Below are positions 33,051-44,375 of a stretch of 64,000 nt of DNA, in pieces (position 1 is the first letter of the stretch; each line of letters opens with the position of its first letter). The DNA is from Lepus europaeus (lineage: Eukaryota > Chordata > Mammalia > Lagomorpha > Leporidae), in NCBI RefSeq assembly GCF_033115175.1, contig NC_084845.1:1986501-2050500 (forward strand). Reading direction: 5' to 3'. A model generated the notes under the pieces. It was given only the letters and a program-made list of their open reading frames with translations, was not told the DNA's origin and did not search any database. Made by a program: the position numbers and the translations under genes.

Positions 33051-35378
33051 TTTTTTTTATTTTTTTTTTTTTATTTTTTAACTTTTATTTAATGAATATA
33101 AATTTCCAGTGTACAGCTTATGGATTACAATGGCTTCCCCCTCCCATAACTTCCCTCCCACCCACAACCCTCCCCTCTCCCGCTCCCTCTCCCCTTCCAT
33201 TCACATCAAGATTCATTTTCAATTCTCTTTATATACAGAAGATCAATTTAGTATAAAGATTTCAACAGTTTGCACCCACATAGAAACACAAAGTGAAACA
33301 TACTGTTTGAGTACTAGTTATAGCATTAAATCAAAATGTACAGCACATTAAGGATAGAGATCCCACATGAGGAGCAAGTGCACAGTGGCTCTTGTTGTTG
33401 ACCCAACAAATTGACACTCTAGTTTATGGCGCCAGTAACCACCCTATGCTCTTGTCATAAGTTGCCAAGGCTATGGAAGCCTTCCAAGTTTTCCGACTCT
33501 GATCATATTTAGACAAGGTTATAAAAGACAGAGTGAGGATAGTAACCAATGATCCTAAGAGTGGCATTTACCAGGTTTGAACAGTTATACAGCATTAAGT
33601 GGGGAAGAGGACCATCAGTACACACAGGTTGGGAGTAGAGCCATTGGTGGTAGAGTAGAGGTTATGATTACAAAGGAAAGAGGCCCAAGTGCGCTAGACA
33701 AGGTCTAGAACAAAGGACAGAGTCATTATTAGAGGAGCTAAGAAAGGTGCTGTCTAAGCTACAATTAAGTTTTCTGATTGAGAGGCAAATAGAACCTGAT
33801 AGAAGGGGCTTGATAATAATCTGGTGGGCTTTAGGCCTTGTAAGTTAAGAGGCCCAGACCTATCTATCTCTTCACATGGGGTATATCCTAAGGGAGGTGT
33901 GAACCTCCTAGGGGAAGGCACTCTGTTGACTTTCATTACTTGGCTGGCCTGGGAGGAGAGCTGGCCAGGTAAAGGCAGGGGGCATCTCTAACAAGAAATT
34001 TACAGTTCTGCCTGCAATGTTGCTGACCCTACTTGACCATACCCTCAGCTGCGGTGGTCACTTTGGAAGTTGGGCTGAGTGAAGGGCTTTTCAGCTTAGA
34101 GCCAATAAGATCTGTGGCTCTGACCTGGGCATCCTTCGACTCCAGGGCAGGTCCATTTCCAGTGATCCAACTCTTGGCAGAGCTGCCAGGGCTCTTCACA
34201 AGCTGACTTCTGCTGAAGCCCATGCTTACCACATTGAAAGCCACTGCAGTGGACTGGCCTGTTGGGTCTCCTTGAGGGCGGATCACTGTACAGATCAGCC
34301 ATTAATAGGCCTGCCACCCATTGCTTCTGATGCCTAGCTTTCTTTTCCTCCTGGTTTGTGTTAAAGCAGGCCAGAGGATGCAAGTCAAGGGAGTGCCTGT
34401 AACCCATCTCTAATCTTCAGTGGCCTGAACTACAAGTCTATAGTCACAGGCATGTTCTGTAGAAGTTTTTCTAAGGTAGACAATGCCCATGAGGAAAATT
34501 ATATTCTCACTTTAAAACTTTCTTTCCCTTTGGTCTGAAAGGGAGGTTTTTTCTACTTACTGTATACTTCGCTGATGGCGAAGTGAATCTAGCTATGAGA
34601 TTATTATTTAAGTTCTTATTTTGGCTATGCTATTACAGAAAAATGTTAGCCATCTCTTTTATAAGGTCTAAAGATTAAATTGTGCGTCCTACAGATTCCT
34701 TCATAATAGAATTAGTTTCCTACCTTGAAGAGAATAGAGAAATGAAAGAATAAGTTGGGCTTAGAATAGAGAAATGAGGGAGCAAGTCCTAGATCGCTTG
34801 CTGACAATAGCAATGTTACCTGAATACTTAGCAAACCGTTTCAACCATTAGATTACAACTTAAGAAAACATTTACCAGAAGGTCCAATGCCTTCTATAAA
34901 TTTTAAGAATCATGTATTTGAAAACACCTCTTAAATATCTAACATGGTGTAGTTTGTTTAGCCAGTAAACTTAAGCACAACCATCTAAAATGTTTTTAGT
35001 TTCTTTCTACCAACAAGTTTAAAACATATGATACACAGATTCAGGTCACACGAATTAAAATGTATCTTTGATTGATTTTAGCAGCTTAAATTTATGGACA
35101 ATCTTATCTATAAGCCATTTAAAATAAAACTCTTAATAAAATTTCCTATGTGGACATACAATATGTACACACATATAACATAGCATAATAGACCAATATA
35201 GCAATTCTAATAATAGCTTTTAAAATCTTTAACTCTTTTTGTAGATTGCCAATTGATTTGAATTGCTTTTTGTTGTTAGATTACTTTAACACATTGCTTT
35301 AACAGAGCATCAGAGTTTAATTCTATGACAAAGAGAAATTTTGCTTTCTGTGATTTTTTGCTGTGAGGTTTCCTTCCT

Positions 35379-36416
35379 TTACCTTCTTTCATATTGGTGA
35401 CCATGTTTCTGTGTTTCTGTGTGTAACACATCTTTAAGCATCTTTTGTAGGGCAGGATGAGTGGCAACAAATTCTTTCAGTTTCTGTTTGCTATGAAAAG
35501 TCTTAATTTCACCTTCATTCAGAAATGAGAGCTTTGCAGGATATAATATTCTGGGCTGGCAGTTTTTCTCTCTTAGTACCTGGGCTATATCTCGCCATTC
35601 CCTTCTAGCTTGTAGGGTTTCTGATGAGAAGTCTGCTGTGAGTCTAATTGGAGATCCTCTGAGAGTGATCTGACGTTTCTCTCTTGCACCTTTTAGAATC
35701 TTTTCTTTATGTTTCACTGTGGTGAGTTTGATTACGATGTGTCGTGGTGAGGATCTCTTTTGGTCATGTTTATTAGGGGTTCTATAAGCTTCCTGTACTA
35801 AGATGCCTCTGTCCTTCTCCAAACCTGGGAAATTTTCTGCTAGTATCTCACTGAAAATGCCTTCTAATCCTTTCTTCCTCTCCATGCCTTCAGGAACTCC
35901 TAGAACCCGAATATTAGGTTTTTTAATAGTATCCTGTAGATTCCCGACAATATTTTTTAGATTTCTAATTTCTTCTTCTTTTCTTTGGTTTGCCTGTTTC
36001 CTTTCCTGTTCTCTGTCTTCTAAGTCTGATATTCTCTCTTCTGCTTTGCCCATTCTGTTTTTAAGGCTCTCTAATGTGTTTGTCATTTGATCTATTGAGT
36101 TCTTCATTTCAGTGTGGTTTTTTGTCACTATCACAGTTTCATGTTCTACTAGTTGTTTCATTTCATTTTGATTCCTCCTTAATATTTCATTTTCACGAGA
36201 GAGATTTTCTATCTTGTCCATTAAGGATTTCTGTAGTTCAAGAATTTGTTTTTGAGAACTTCTTAATGTTCTTATCAATTTTTTGAAATCCGTATCTTGC
36301 ATTTCTTCGATCTCATCATCTTCATAATCTTGAATTGGGGTGTCTTTTTCATTTGGGGGCGTCATAGTGTCTTCCTTGTTCTTGTTACCTCGGTTTTTGC
36401 ATTTGTTGTGTGGCAT
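35379..36416 (-). CDS. LINE-1 ORF1 protein (RNA-binding chaperone), complete frame
   Basis: 345 residues, close to the ~338 of human ORF1p, from ATG to TAA. Order seen: an acidic N-terminus, then a long coiled coil (about residues 50-160; heptad-like 'LQKSLMDKIENLSRENEIL', 'RMGKAEERISDLEDRE'). The RRM follows from about 165 ('NIRVLGVPEG', 'RHIVIKL'), then the C-terminal domain ('AREKRQITLRGSPIRLTADFS', 'REWRDIAQVLREKNCQPRILYPAKLSF'). ORF1p trimers coat L1 RNA; mobility normally also needs ORF2p, which this copy lacks, so it could only move in trans. The open frame suggests recent insertion or selection on ORF1. Not a host gene. Confidence 0.93.
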   Translation of the reverse strand: MPHNKCKNRGNKNKEDTMTPPNEKDTPIQDYEDDEIEEMQDTDFKKLIRTLRSSQKQILELQKSLMDKIENLSRENEILRRNQNEMKQLVEHETVIVTKNHTEMKNSIDQMTNTLESLKNRMGKAEERISDLEDREQERKQANQRKEEEIRNLKNIVGNLQDTIKKPNIRVLGVPEGMERKKGLEGIFSEILAENFPGLEKDRGILVQEAYRTPNKHDQKRSSPRHIVIKLTTVKHKEKILKGAREKRQITLRGSPIRLTADFSSETLQARREWRDIAQVLREKNCQPRILYPAKLSFLNEGEIKTFHSKQKLKEFVATHPALQKMLKDVLHTETQKHGHQYERR

Positions 36417-37320
36417 GTTGGAGATATTTGGTTTCTTTACTGTGGTGTTTTTTCTTGTTACACTATGGCTCTATATTAAGTGGACTGTCTGCTTTCGGTG
36501 GAGCCTTAGAGGCTTGAGATAAGTGTGGACTGAGAGCTGGGTTTGGTTCCTCAGGGTTAAGGGTGTGTCAAAGATGACACTCCCAGGTTAGGCGTGGTAA
36601 ATCTCTTTCTTTTTTTTTTTTTGCTTCAAAAGGGAAGTAATTCCGCACAGCTGAATGTAATTGGAGGTAGTTAGCAGGTAAATGATATACCCACAGGAGC
36701 CAGAGATCGGAAGCTCTTTCCCAAGGACCACACAGGGAATCTCTGCTGCCCTCGTTGTGGGCTCCAATTCTCCTGCAGTCTCCCACTGGATTGCCAAGTT
36801 AGATCCTAATCTCCTGTTATTTCACCCCTCCCCCCAGAGTCAGGTTTTTCTGCTAGGCTCAGGGCTGGTGCAGACCTGAGGTCGCCCTGCTTATGACGTA
36901 TGTCCAAAATGGCGCCTGCTCTTTGTCTTGCTCGCCTTTGAGGGGTGAGCGGAGAGAAACTCGTGTCCGTATCGGTTACTTTTTTTTTTTTTTTTCCCTC
37001 TCTCTCTTCTAGTTAGCCTGGTGAACTTTTCCCCACGGAGTTTCAAGCCTCGTTCCCTCTAGTCTCCTCTTTCTGCTTTCCCGCTGGTGTCTCAGGCTAT
37101 TGAGATTCGGCTCACCTCGCGTTCCAGCGCTGGTGCGTTTAGTCTGCCGCTGGTGTCCCGAACTTGGGCTCCCACGCTCTCCACGCAGGTCCACTGTGAA
37201 TCACTAGTTCCGGAAGAATTTCCGCTGCTGTTTCTTCCCCTACTCTTCCTTGACCCTGCAGTATCTCCACTTTTATTAACCTGTGTGTCTTGCTGAACTA
37301 TCAATGTGCTCCTTCCTATT

Positions 37321-37340
37321 CCGCCATCTTGCCGCTCCCC
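37321..37340 (-). promoter_or_regulatory. L1 5' end with YY1-type site
   Basis: The minus strand reads 'ggggagcggcaagatggcgg'. CAAGATGGC near the +10 position is the conserved YY1 site that sets L1 transcription start, so the copy is complete at its 5' end. Confidence 0.7.
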
Positions 37341-37358
37341 CTGCTAGTTCTATTTTTA
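37341..37358. repeat. target-site duplication of the half-L1, copy 2
   Basis: Identical to 33033-33050; the host text resumes as the old L1 ('attgttggaggagatatcac'). Confidence 0.92.
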
Positions 37359-38560
37359 ATTGTTGGAGGAGATATCACACTGTTTTCTATAATGGTTGAA
37401 CAAATTTACATTCTCTCTAACAACACACAGTGGTTCCAATTTATTCACATCCTCACCAACATATTTTATCTCTTACCTTTTGATATTTAGACATTTAATC
37501 CTTTTTGAGTTGATTCCCATGTATGTTATGAGTCCAATTTAATTGTTTTGTGGGTGGAAATCTAGTTTTCCCAAAACCATTTATTAAAGAGACTATCCTC
37601 CCTTCCCCATTGCGTCTTCTTGATGTTCTTGTCAAAAAGTAATTGATTGTTTATTTCTGGTCTCTCTTTGTTTTCTTTTGGTCAGTGGTCTGTTTTCACA
37701 TAAATACCATGCTATTTTGATTAGTGTAACTGTGTAATATAATTTGAAGCCAGAAATATAACATTCAGCTTTGTTTTTCATTTTCTTTCTCCGTTTTGAA
37801 GTTAATTTATTTTTACTTTTTAATGAACACATAATTGTACATGTTGATGGGGTACAGGGTTATATTCAACACTTACACTCAGTGTGTACTGACCAAATCA
37901 GGGTAATGAGCATTTCCATTGTCTTATCTTTTGTTTATATTTTTCTTTCTCAAGATTGCTTTGGCTCTTCAAAGTCTTTTGTGGTTTCATACAACTTTTT
38001 AAATTACCTTTTCCGTATCTGTGAGGAATCTCATTAGAATCTGGATAGAGATTTCATTGAATATGCAGATAGCTTGGGATAGTGTGTGAATATTTTGATA
38101 TTTTTAATCCTTCCAATCCATGAACATGCTATGTCTTTACATTTGTTTGTATCTTCTTAAGTTTCTTTCATTGATGTTGTATAGTTTTCAAATTATAGAT
38201 ATTGTTTAAATTTATTCCTGGCTCTGTCATGCAATGGATAGTGCATTGGACTTCTAAATTTATTCCCATATATTTTATTCTTTTTGATGTTGTCATAAAT
38301 GGGATTGTTAAAATTTCTTTTTTGGATAGAACATTACTGGCATAAAGAACTAGAACTTCTTTTTGAGTGTTGATTTTGTAACCTATTTCTTTCCTGAGTT
38401 CATTTTTAGTTCTATCAGTGTTTTTGTTGGAGTCTTCAGGATTTTTACATATAGGATCTTGTCATCTGCAAGCAGGGACAATTGTACTTATTCTCTTTTT
38501 TGAGATAATTTTTCATAGTAATGCTAATGAATACAAAGAGAACAGATTCAATGTAGTTAA
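37359..38560 (-). mobile_element. old LINE-1 ORF2 (antisense), continuation
   Basis: 'ctagttttcccaaaaccatt', 'aataccatgctattttgatt', 'tcaagattgctttggctctt' and 'atcttgtcatctgcaagcag' follow reverse L1 ORF2 order. Interrupted by a short non-matching piece (about 37795-37930) and by the tRNA-half insert. Confidence 0.75.
38219..38254 (+). pseudogene. retro-inserted 5' half of tRNA-Arg(TCT), tailless
   Basis: 36 nt reading 'ggctctgtcatgcaatgg' then 'atagtgcattggacttc'. It matches the 5' half of mammalian tRNA-Arg-TCT from the first base to the anticodon, with about four differences. Both sides carry 'taaatttattcc' (38207-38218 and 38255-38266), and removing one copy plus the insert restores the L1 text. 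No poly(A). The 3' half of the tRNA is absent. Confidence 0.75.
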
Positions 38561-38581
38561 TAGATACATCTAAAAATATAA

Positions 38582-38645
38582 AAATACTTCCTTCCTCCCT
38601 TCCTTCCTCCCTCCCTTTCTTCCTTCTTTTCTTTCTTTTTGTGAT
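38582..38645. repeat. (CTTC)n / pyrimidine microsatellite
   Basis: CTTC/CTCC units between L1 debris and unassigned sequence. Confidence 0.85.
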
Positions 38646-38821
38646 AACATATTTTTAATTTACATTGTAGTCAGGGGCTTAATGCTCTGCTAAACAAAGA
38701 GTTCAACAAATAAAAAGTTAAAAAGCCCTAATTCAGCGACAATATAGGCGAGAGCTATAGACAATAATCAAATGAAAATATAACAATTTTCCCCATATAC
38801 AATAAATTTTAAAATAATGAT

Positions 38822-39150
38822 AGGACCTGTACTGTGGTACAGTGTGTTAAAGCCCTAGCTTGCAACGCCAGCACCCCATATGGACACTGGTTCGAGTCCT
38901 GGCTGCTTTTCTTCCTATCCAGCTCTCTGCTATGGCCTGGGAAAGCAGTGAAAGATGGCCCAAGTCCTTGGACCCCTGCACCCATGTGGGATACCCAGAA
39001 GAAGCCCCTGGCTCCTGGCTTCGTATCAGCTCAGCTCTGGCCATTGCAATCATTTGGGGAGTGAACCAGTGGGTGGAAGACCTCTCTCTCTGTCTCTACC
39101 TCTCTCTGTAACTCTGTCTTTCAAATATATAAAATAAATCTTAAAAAAAG
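38822..39150 (+). mobile_element. CSINE
   Basis: 'acctgtactgtggtacagtg', 'ggttcgagtcctggctgctt', tail 'caaatatataaaataaatct'. Confidence 0.9.
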
Positions 39151-39179
39151 TAATAACAGATAATTAAAACCATTGGTTA

Positions 39180-40076
39180 GTCAAAGATACAAAACAAAGT
39201 TTGATAAAACTCTATGTCTTCCACTTCCTTTTCATGTCTGAATGCTCTTGCTCGTATTTCCAGTACTGTTTAACAGAAATGGTTGGAGCGGACATCTTTG
39301 CACTGTGCCAGACTTGAGAGGAAAAGCAGTTTTCCTCCACTGATTACACTACCACCTGTTATATTTCAATAAATGACCATTCTTTTGCTAAGGAACTTTT
39401 CTTCTATACCTGTTTTTTTCCTGAGAGTCTTTTATCAGTAAATGTTAATGAGTTTTGTCCAATGCTTCTGCTGTATCTGCTGAGATGTTCATGTGTTTCA
39501 TCCTGCTAGTGTGGTGTATCACACTGATTTGCATTTGTTAAACCAAGTTTGCATCTCAAGCATAAATCCACATGGTCATGGGATATATTCTTTTCGGGTT
39601 GGTAAATAAATTTGACTTTGTTAGTATTTTATTGAGGATTTTTTACATCTATTCTCATTAGGGACATCAGCCTGTAGGTTTCTTTACTTGTCTTATCTTT
39701 GATTTGGGCATTCAAGTGATGCTGGCTCCATAAAAAAGTTTGGAATTACTCTACTTCCATTTTTTTCTGGATGACTTGAAAAAGAATTGATACTAATCCA
39801 TTGAACATTTGAGAATTCAGTCATGAAGCCGTTTCAGCCTAGGTCTTTCTTTGTTTGGATATTGCTGTTTGAATTATTTTGCTTGCTTCAGCCAATTTTT
39901 TCCAGACTTATTATCAGTAGGTGGTTAGTGTCCAGTAATTTAATTAATTTCCTTTTTATAATCAAGCTTTTAGCATGCGGTTGCTCATAATGGTTTCTGA
40001 TGATCCTTTTTATTTCTGGTATGTTCATTGTAATGTCTTGGACTTGTTGTAGCATGCAAGAGAATGTCCCTTTATT
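39180..40076 (-). mobile_element. old LINE-1 ORF2 (antisense), further part
   Basis: 'gctgagatgttcatgtgttt', 'cctgctagtgtggtgtatca' and 'aaatccacatggtcatggg' are reverse L1 ORF2 reverse-transcriptase region text, continuing the element at 37359-38560. Confidence 0.7.
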
Positions 40077-40092
40077 AAAAGATGGTCACAGA

Positions 40093-40440
40093 GGCTGGCG
40101 CTGTGGCATAGCAGGTAAAGCTGCCACCTGCAGTGTCAGCATCCCATATGGGCGCCGGTTCAAGTCCCGGCTGCTCCACTTCCAATCCAGCTCTCTGCTG
40201 TAGCTTGGGAGAGCAGTATAAGATGGCCCAAGAGCTTGGGCCCCTGCACGCATGTGGGAGACCCGGAAGAAGCTCCTGGCTCCTGGTTTCGGATCGGCAC
40301 AGCTCCAGCCATTGCAGCCAATTGGGGAGTGAACCAGCTGATGGAAGGTCTCTCTCTCTCTCTCTCTCTGCCTCTCCTTCTCTCTCTCTCTCTCTCTCTG
40401 TAACTCTGACTTTCAAATAAAAATAAATGAATCTTAAAAA
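40093..40440 (+). mobile_element. CSINE with 16-bp perfect TSD
   Basis: Full-length, close to consensus ('ggctggcgctgtggcatagc', 'catatgggcgccggttcaag'). 'aaaagatggtcacaga' flanks it at 40077-40092 and 40441-40456: a young insertion. Confidence 0.95.
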
Positions 40441-40539
40441 AAAAGATGGTCACAGAAACCAAGACCTGGGTGTTGTCTCTATTCATTGCTCCTAAGATGT
40501 CAGTGTTTCTAGATCTCTCAGGAGACAGACATAGGAAAT

Positions 40540-40660
40540 ACAAGAATACTTCAAAAAGTTCATGGAAAATAAAATTGAAAGATTACTTTGGTGTAAATTT
40601 CTTTGAAATCTGTGCAGTCTTTTCATAATACACAGTTTTCGTGAACCTTTTGAAGATCAT
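40540..40660. mobile_element. mariner-type MITE
   Basis: 'atacttcaaaaagttcatgg' at the left and 'gtgaaccttttgaagat' at the right form terminal inverted repeats; 'ttggtgtaaatttctttgaa' lies in the middle. Confidence 0.6.
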
Positions 40661-41009
40661 TAATGTGCAGATATTTCAAAAATTTTAGCACCAAAAAGTG
40701 TGCATATGTGAACATAAAAAACAGATTTGTACACATGATTATATATACATTATACACATGCATATTTGAAGTACACTCTCATGCATATGCATATCTAGAA
40801 ACTCTCAAACATGAACACATATTTCTCATTACCAGTTCCATTTCAATACCACAGAGTATAATATAATCTTCTCTCTTTCCTATGCTGTAACTCCTCTCAC
40901 TTTATCTTTGAGAAACCTGATCTCCATTATTTTTAATATTTAATCATTTTCTCAGGTTTAGAACTTAGACAAACTCATTGAGAAATTTCTAACTCACACC
41001 ATTTGGAAA

Positions 41010-41805
41010 AACAAACCTAATAACTAGAGTTCAATATGTGTTTTCAGCTCTTTTTCTGTAAAATTTGCACACAGCAAAATATACTAATCAAAATTATGTA
41101 ATTGAATAAGTTTTGAAAAAGGTATGCACATATACACATATAATACATAGGACATTTATTTCATTTAGGAAACACATAAATGCACAAAGACAGTTCTTGC
41201 CTCCTTTTCTAAGTTATCATATAAATGGAGCCCCAAATATGTACTCTCCTTTAAACTTTCCATCACCATATATCTGTGAGATTTATCCATATTGCAGTCT
41301 GTATCATTGGTTTATTTTATCACTAAAATGTCAACTTTAGGTTTATAGTTGTCCGGTATTAAGTACATTCAAATTGTTGTCACAATCAATCCATCCATCT
41401 CCAAAACTTTTTATCTTCTTTCAAAACTGAAACTCTGTCCATATTAAATAATAACTCCCCATTTCCTATGGTTCCCAGCCACTGGCAAATACCCTGGCAC
41501 TTTCTCTGTGAATCTGAATGCTTCAAGAACCTCATATGAGTGGAATGATACAGTACTAGCTTTTGGTGATAGTTTAATTTCATTTAACATGATGCCTTCA
41601 CTGTTCACCCATTTTGTAGCATATGTCAGCATATTAAGGCTGAAGATTATTCTACTATATGTGTATAGTAGAATGGTTTTGTTTTTCTAGTCCTCCATTG
41701 ATGGGTACATGGGTAGTTTATAAATTTGGCTATTGTGAATAATGCTATCATGAACAAGAGGTACAAATATCTATTTGTGTTTCTCTTCTAAATAAGAAGC
41801 ACTTT
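41010..41805 (-). mobile_element. old LINE-1 3' part (antisense), start of block B
   Basis: 'aaactgaaactctgtccata', 'tcatatgagtggaatgatac', 'atgggtagtttataaatttg' and 'gctattgtgaataatgctat' are reverse L1. Corresponds to the L1 opening blocks A and C. Confidence 0.65.
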
Positions 41806-42225
41806 ATGAGCCTTTAGCTTCTACCAGAAGATTCTCTGTTGTGGTCCTCAGTTCTATCAGAGCTCTATCAGTGTTTTTCAAAATGAATTAAAACTTGGTG
41901 TATAGTTCCATATTGCTGTTCTCCCCTACACCTAAGATGGATCAGCTGAATGTTAGAGCTGTTTTGAGCTAATGTTAGTACTCCAGGATCAAAGCCCAGG
42001 GACTCATGTTGTGGAAGAAATTAGCCAATACATGCTAACTTGAACTTGGGATGGTTTAGAGGCAAATTCTACTTTGCTACCATTCCCCTTAAGGCTCTGA
42101 AGAGCATGGGGGAAAAAAAAAAAAAAGCTTTCTTTTCCACTCCTTATGTAACTCCACAGAGACAGGATAGGTCTCTGAGACCCAGAGCTCCTGTTTAACC
42201 TCACCTCCCTGTCTGTTTCTCACAG

Positions 42226-42441
42226 TGTGGACAGCCAACTCAGCAACTCAGTGGATTCAGAACCACAGAGAATCAAGAGTGGCACGCGTTTGTGTCAGGA
42301 CCACGGACAGCTCCTTCCACAGTGTACTGAAAAGCTGTTCTTTCATTCTGGGCAGAAACTGAATCCACCTGGGCATCAGAGTCTCCTCCAGGTGCAGCAC
42401 CTGCCAGGAGGGGTCTGTCCCCATTGTCCTTCCACCATCGG
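42226..42441 (+). other. candidate non-coding 5' exon, block B (OR6-type gene at 44376)
   Basis: Acceptor 'tctgtttctcacag' ends at 42225; donor 'ccatcgg|gtgaggag' begins at 42442. Conserved with 26734-26932 and 47003-47240 ('gggcagaaactgaatccacc', 'gtctcctccaggtgcagca'). Length 216 bp. Predicted intron to the coding exon is ~1.9 kb, the shortest of the three. Confidence 0.52.
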
Positions 42442-43129
42442 GTGAGGAGAGCAAAGGCTATTCTTTGGGGGTGAAGACAAGGAGCAGAAAGAAACTTTAT
42501 AGAACACCCAAGGTAAACCAGATACTGACTTTAAATACTTACACACATTAACTAATTTCATACTCAAAACACCTGATGAGGAAATATCAGCATTACTGCT
42601 TGTCTGGTTTATGTGTTAATCACAATGCATGGCTAATTCAAGTGGCTTCTAGAGGCTCGTACAACCAGAAAGGGAAAGATATTCTGTTTATCGTGCCTAT
42701 CTGACTACTGACTACAAAATTCTTCCTATTAATTCTATTTTCTATAATACAAAGTGTTCTCACATGTAGTAGCTACTATTACATGGAATATATTAATTCT
42801 AAGGGAATAACCATCAATCCTTCATACAGTATGCAAAGAAGTACCAAACAGACTAAACAAATCGCCTAGAGTTATGGTGCTTCAAAGTTTTCAAAATTCT
42901 TTGAGGCCAAAACCCAGATTTTTTCATGTTTGTGTGTATGAAGCTCCTGGCATTCTAATTTTCTTTGTGTACAAATGCATTTCTTGGTAAGTGTTTGTGG
43001 AATTGACAACAGGATTAAAATCCAGTCGCATATAAATCCTAACCTGATGCGTTAACCTCCACATTGTATTCTGTCTGCTTCTTCAGGAGAAAAAAAATAC
43101 CTACTCAAAGTAGGAATGATTTTTAGTGT

Positions 43130-44030
43130 TGTTCTTTCTAATTTTTATTAACAATAATTGTACATATTTAAGGGATGTAATATGCCATTTCAATATTTGC
43201 ATAAAATGCATACTGATTAAATCAGTGTAAACAACACTTCTCATTTAACATTACCTTTTATTAGAGCCTTAGAGCTCCTTTCTTCTATTTCCTCACAAAA
43301 TATCTAGATTGTTGTGAACTACAACACCCCCACTGCACTGTGTAACACTAGGAACATTCTTTTTCTCTAACTCTGATTTGACCCTTATAATCTAAATGCT
43401 CCTTATCCCCCTACCTCTTCCAGCCTCCAGTAATCACCATTCCGTGTTCAAATTGAGTTTTGTTAGTTTGCATACATGCGTGAGAATGTGATGTATTTGT
43501 CTTTCTGTGTCTGGGATATTTGTTTAACATGATGTCCTTCAGTTCCATACATTTGTCTGTGAATGATAGGCTTTTGTTCTTTTTATCTCTGAACTGTCCA
43601 TTGTGAATATATATAACACATGTTCTTTATCCATTCATCTGATGATGGGCACCATGGTTGATTCCATATCATGGCTATTGTGAATAGTACCTAAATAAAC
43701 ACGGTGGCATAGGTATCTGTTTCATATAATGATTTAATATCTTTGGATAGACACCCATAGTGTGATTATTGGATCATATAGCAGTTCTATTTCTAGTTTG
43801 TAAGAAATCGCCACACTCTGCTATCTCACATCCCAGTTACTTCTCCTTTGTCTACATTCTCATTGGATTGTGTTACTTTCTGTCTTTTTTGATAATAGGA
43901 ATTATAACCAGGTAAGGTGATATATCATTGTGGTTTTGATTAATATTTCCCTGAAGGCTAGTGATACTGATCATTTTTCATATGTTTGTTGTCTGTATTT
44001 CTTTAGAGAACTGCCTATTCAAGTCCATTG
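43130..44030 (-). mobile_element. LINE-1 3' UTR and ORF2 end (antisense), block B
   Basis: 'gtctttctgtgtctgggata', 'ccattcatctgatgatgggc' and 'tcattgtggttttgattaat' give a nearly complete reverse L1 3' end, sitting in the presumed intron. Confidence 0.75.
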
Positions 44031-44034
44031 AATA

Positions 44035-44130
44035 ATATAAAACTCAGACATGAAGAGGTTAAGTAGTCTACTCAAGGAACAGAACTAGAAAATACCACAA
44101 TGTAAATCCCTCTGAGTTATAATCAGGCCT
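44035..44130 (-). mobile_element. MIR fragment, block B
   Basis: 'cagacatgaagaggttaagt ... ggaacagaactagaaa' parallels block C 47955-48010. Confidence 0.45.
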
Positions 44131-44356
44131 TATTCATCACTTTGTCTCCAGTTTAGCTGGTGGAAGTATTGACAGGTAGGAGCAGTAACTGTGTTCAGAT
44201 TTTGTCTCACAAATCTACAGTATCCCTCCCGCTCTCTTAACAATAAGTCATCAACAGAGAATGAGCTAGCAAAGTCACTGGGCTCTTCAAGCACAGTGGA
44301 CACACTCCAAGATTTATTTTATTATTGTACCTTTTCAGGAATCAGAATTCAACAAT

Positions 44357-44375
44357 TTTATTTTCTTCTACATAG
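44357..44375 (+). promoter_or_regulatory. splice acceptor abutting the start codon (second OR6-type gene)
   Basis: 'ttttattttcttctacatag' immediately before ATG 44376. Confidence 0.65.

Larger units (their letters stand above)
33051..37340 (-). mobile_element. LINE-1, 5'-complete with full ORF1 but no ORF2 ('half-L1')
   Basis: A 4.29-kb L1 on the minus strand bounded by perfect 18-bp TSDs. On its own strand it begins with 'ggggagcggcaagatggcgg', the L1 5' end with the YY1-type CAAGATGGC site. A ~0.92-kb 5' UTR follows (two A-runs, GC-rich first part), then an uninterrupted ORF1. After the ORF1 stop (35379) comes ~2.3 kb of AT-rich 3' UTR-like DNA and a poly(A). No endonuclease or reverse-transcriptase sequence is visible on either strand, although ORF2 (~3.8 kb) should follow ORF1. 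Either ORF2 was deleted or spliced out before insertion, or this is a half-L1 (HAL1-type) lineage. Its 3' UTR is shared with the truncated copy at 22258-22978. Confidence 0.88.

Noticed and set aside
40093-40170. tRNA-like heads of CSINEs as functional tRNA genes
   Set aside because: A/B-box-like text is present but no cloverleaf is maintained; these are SINE promoters.
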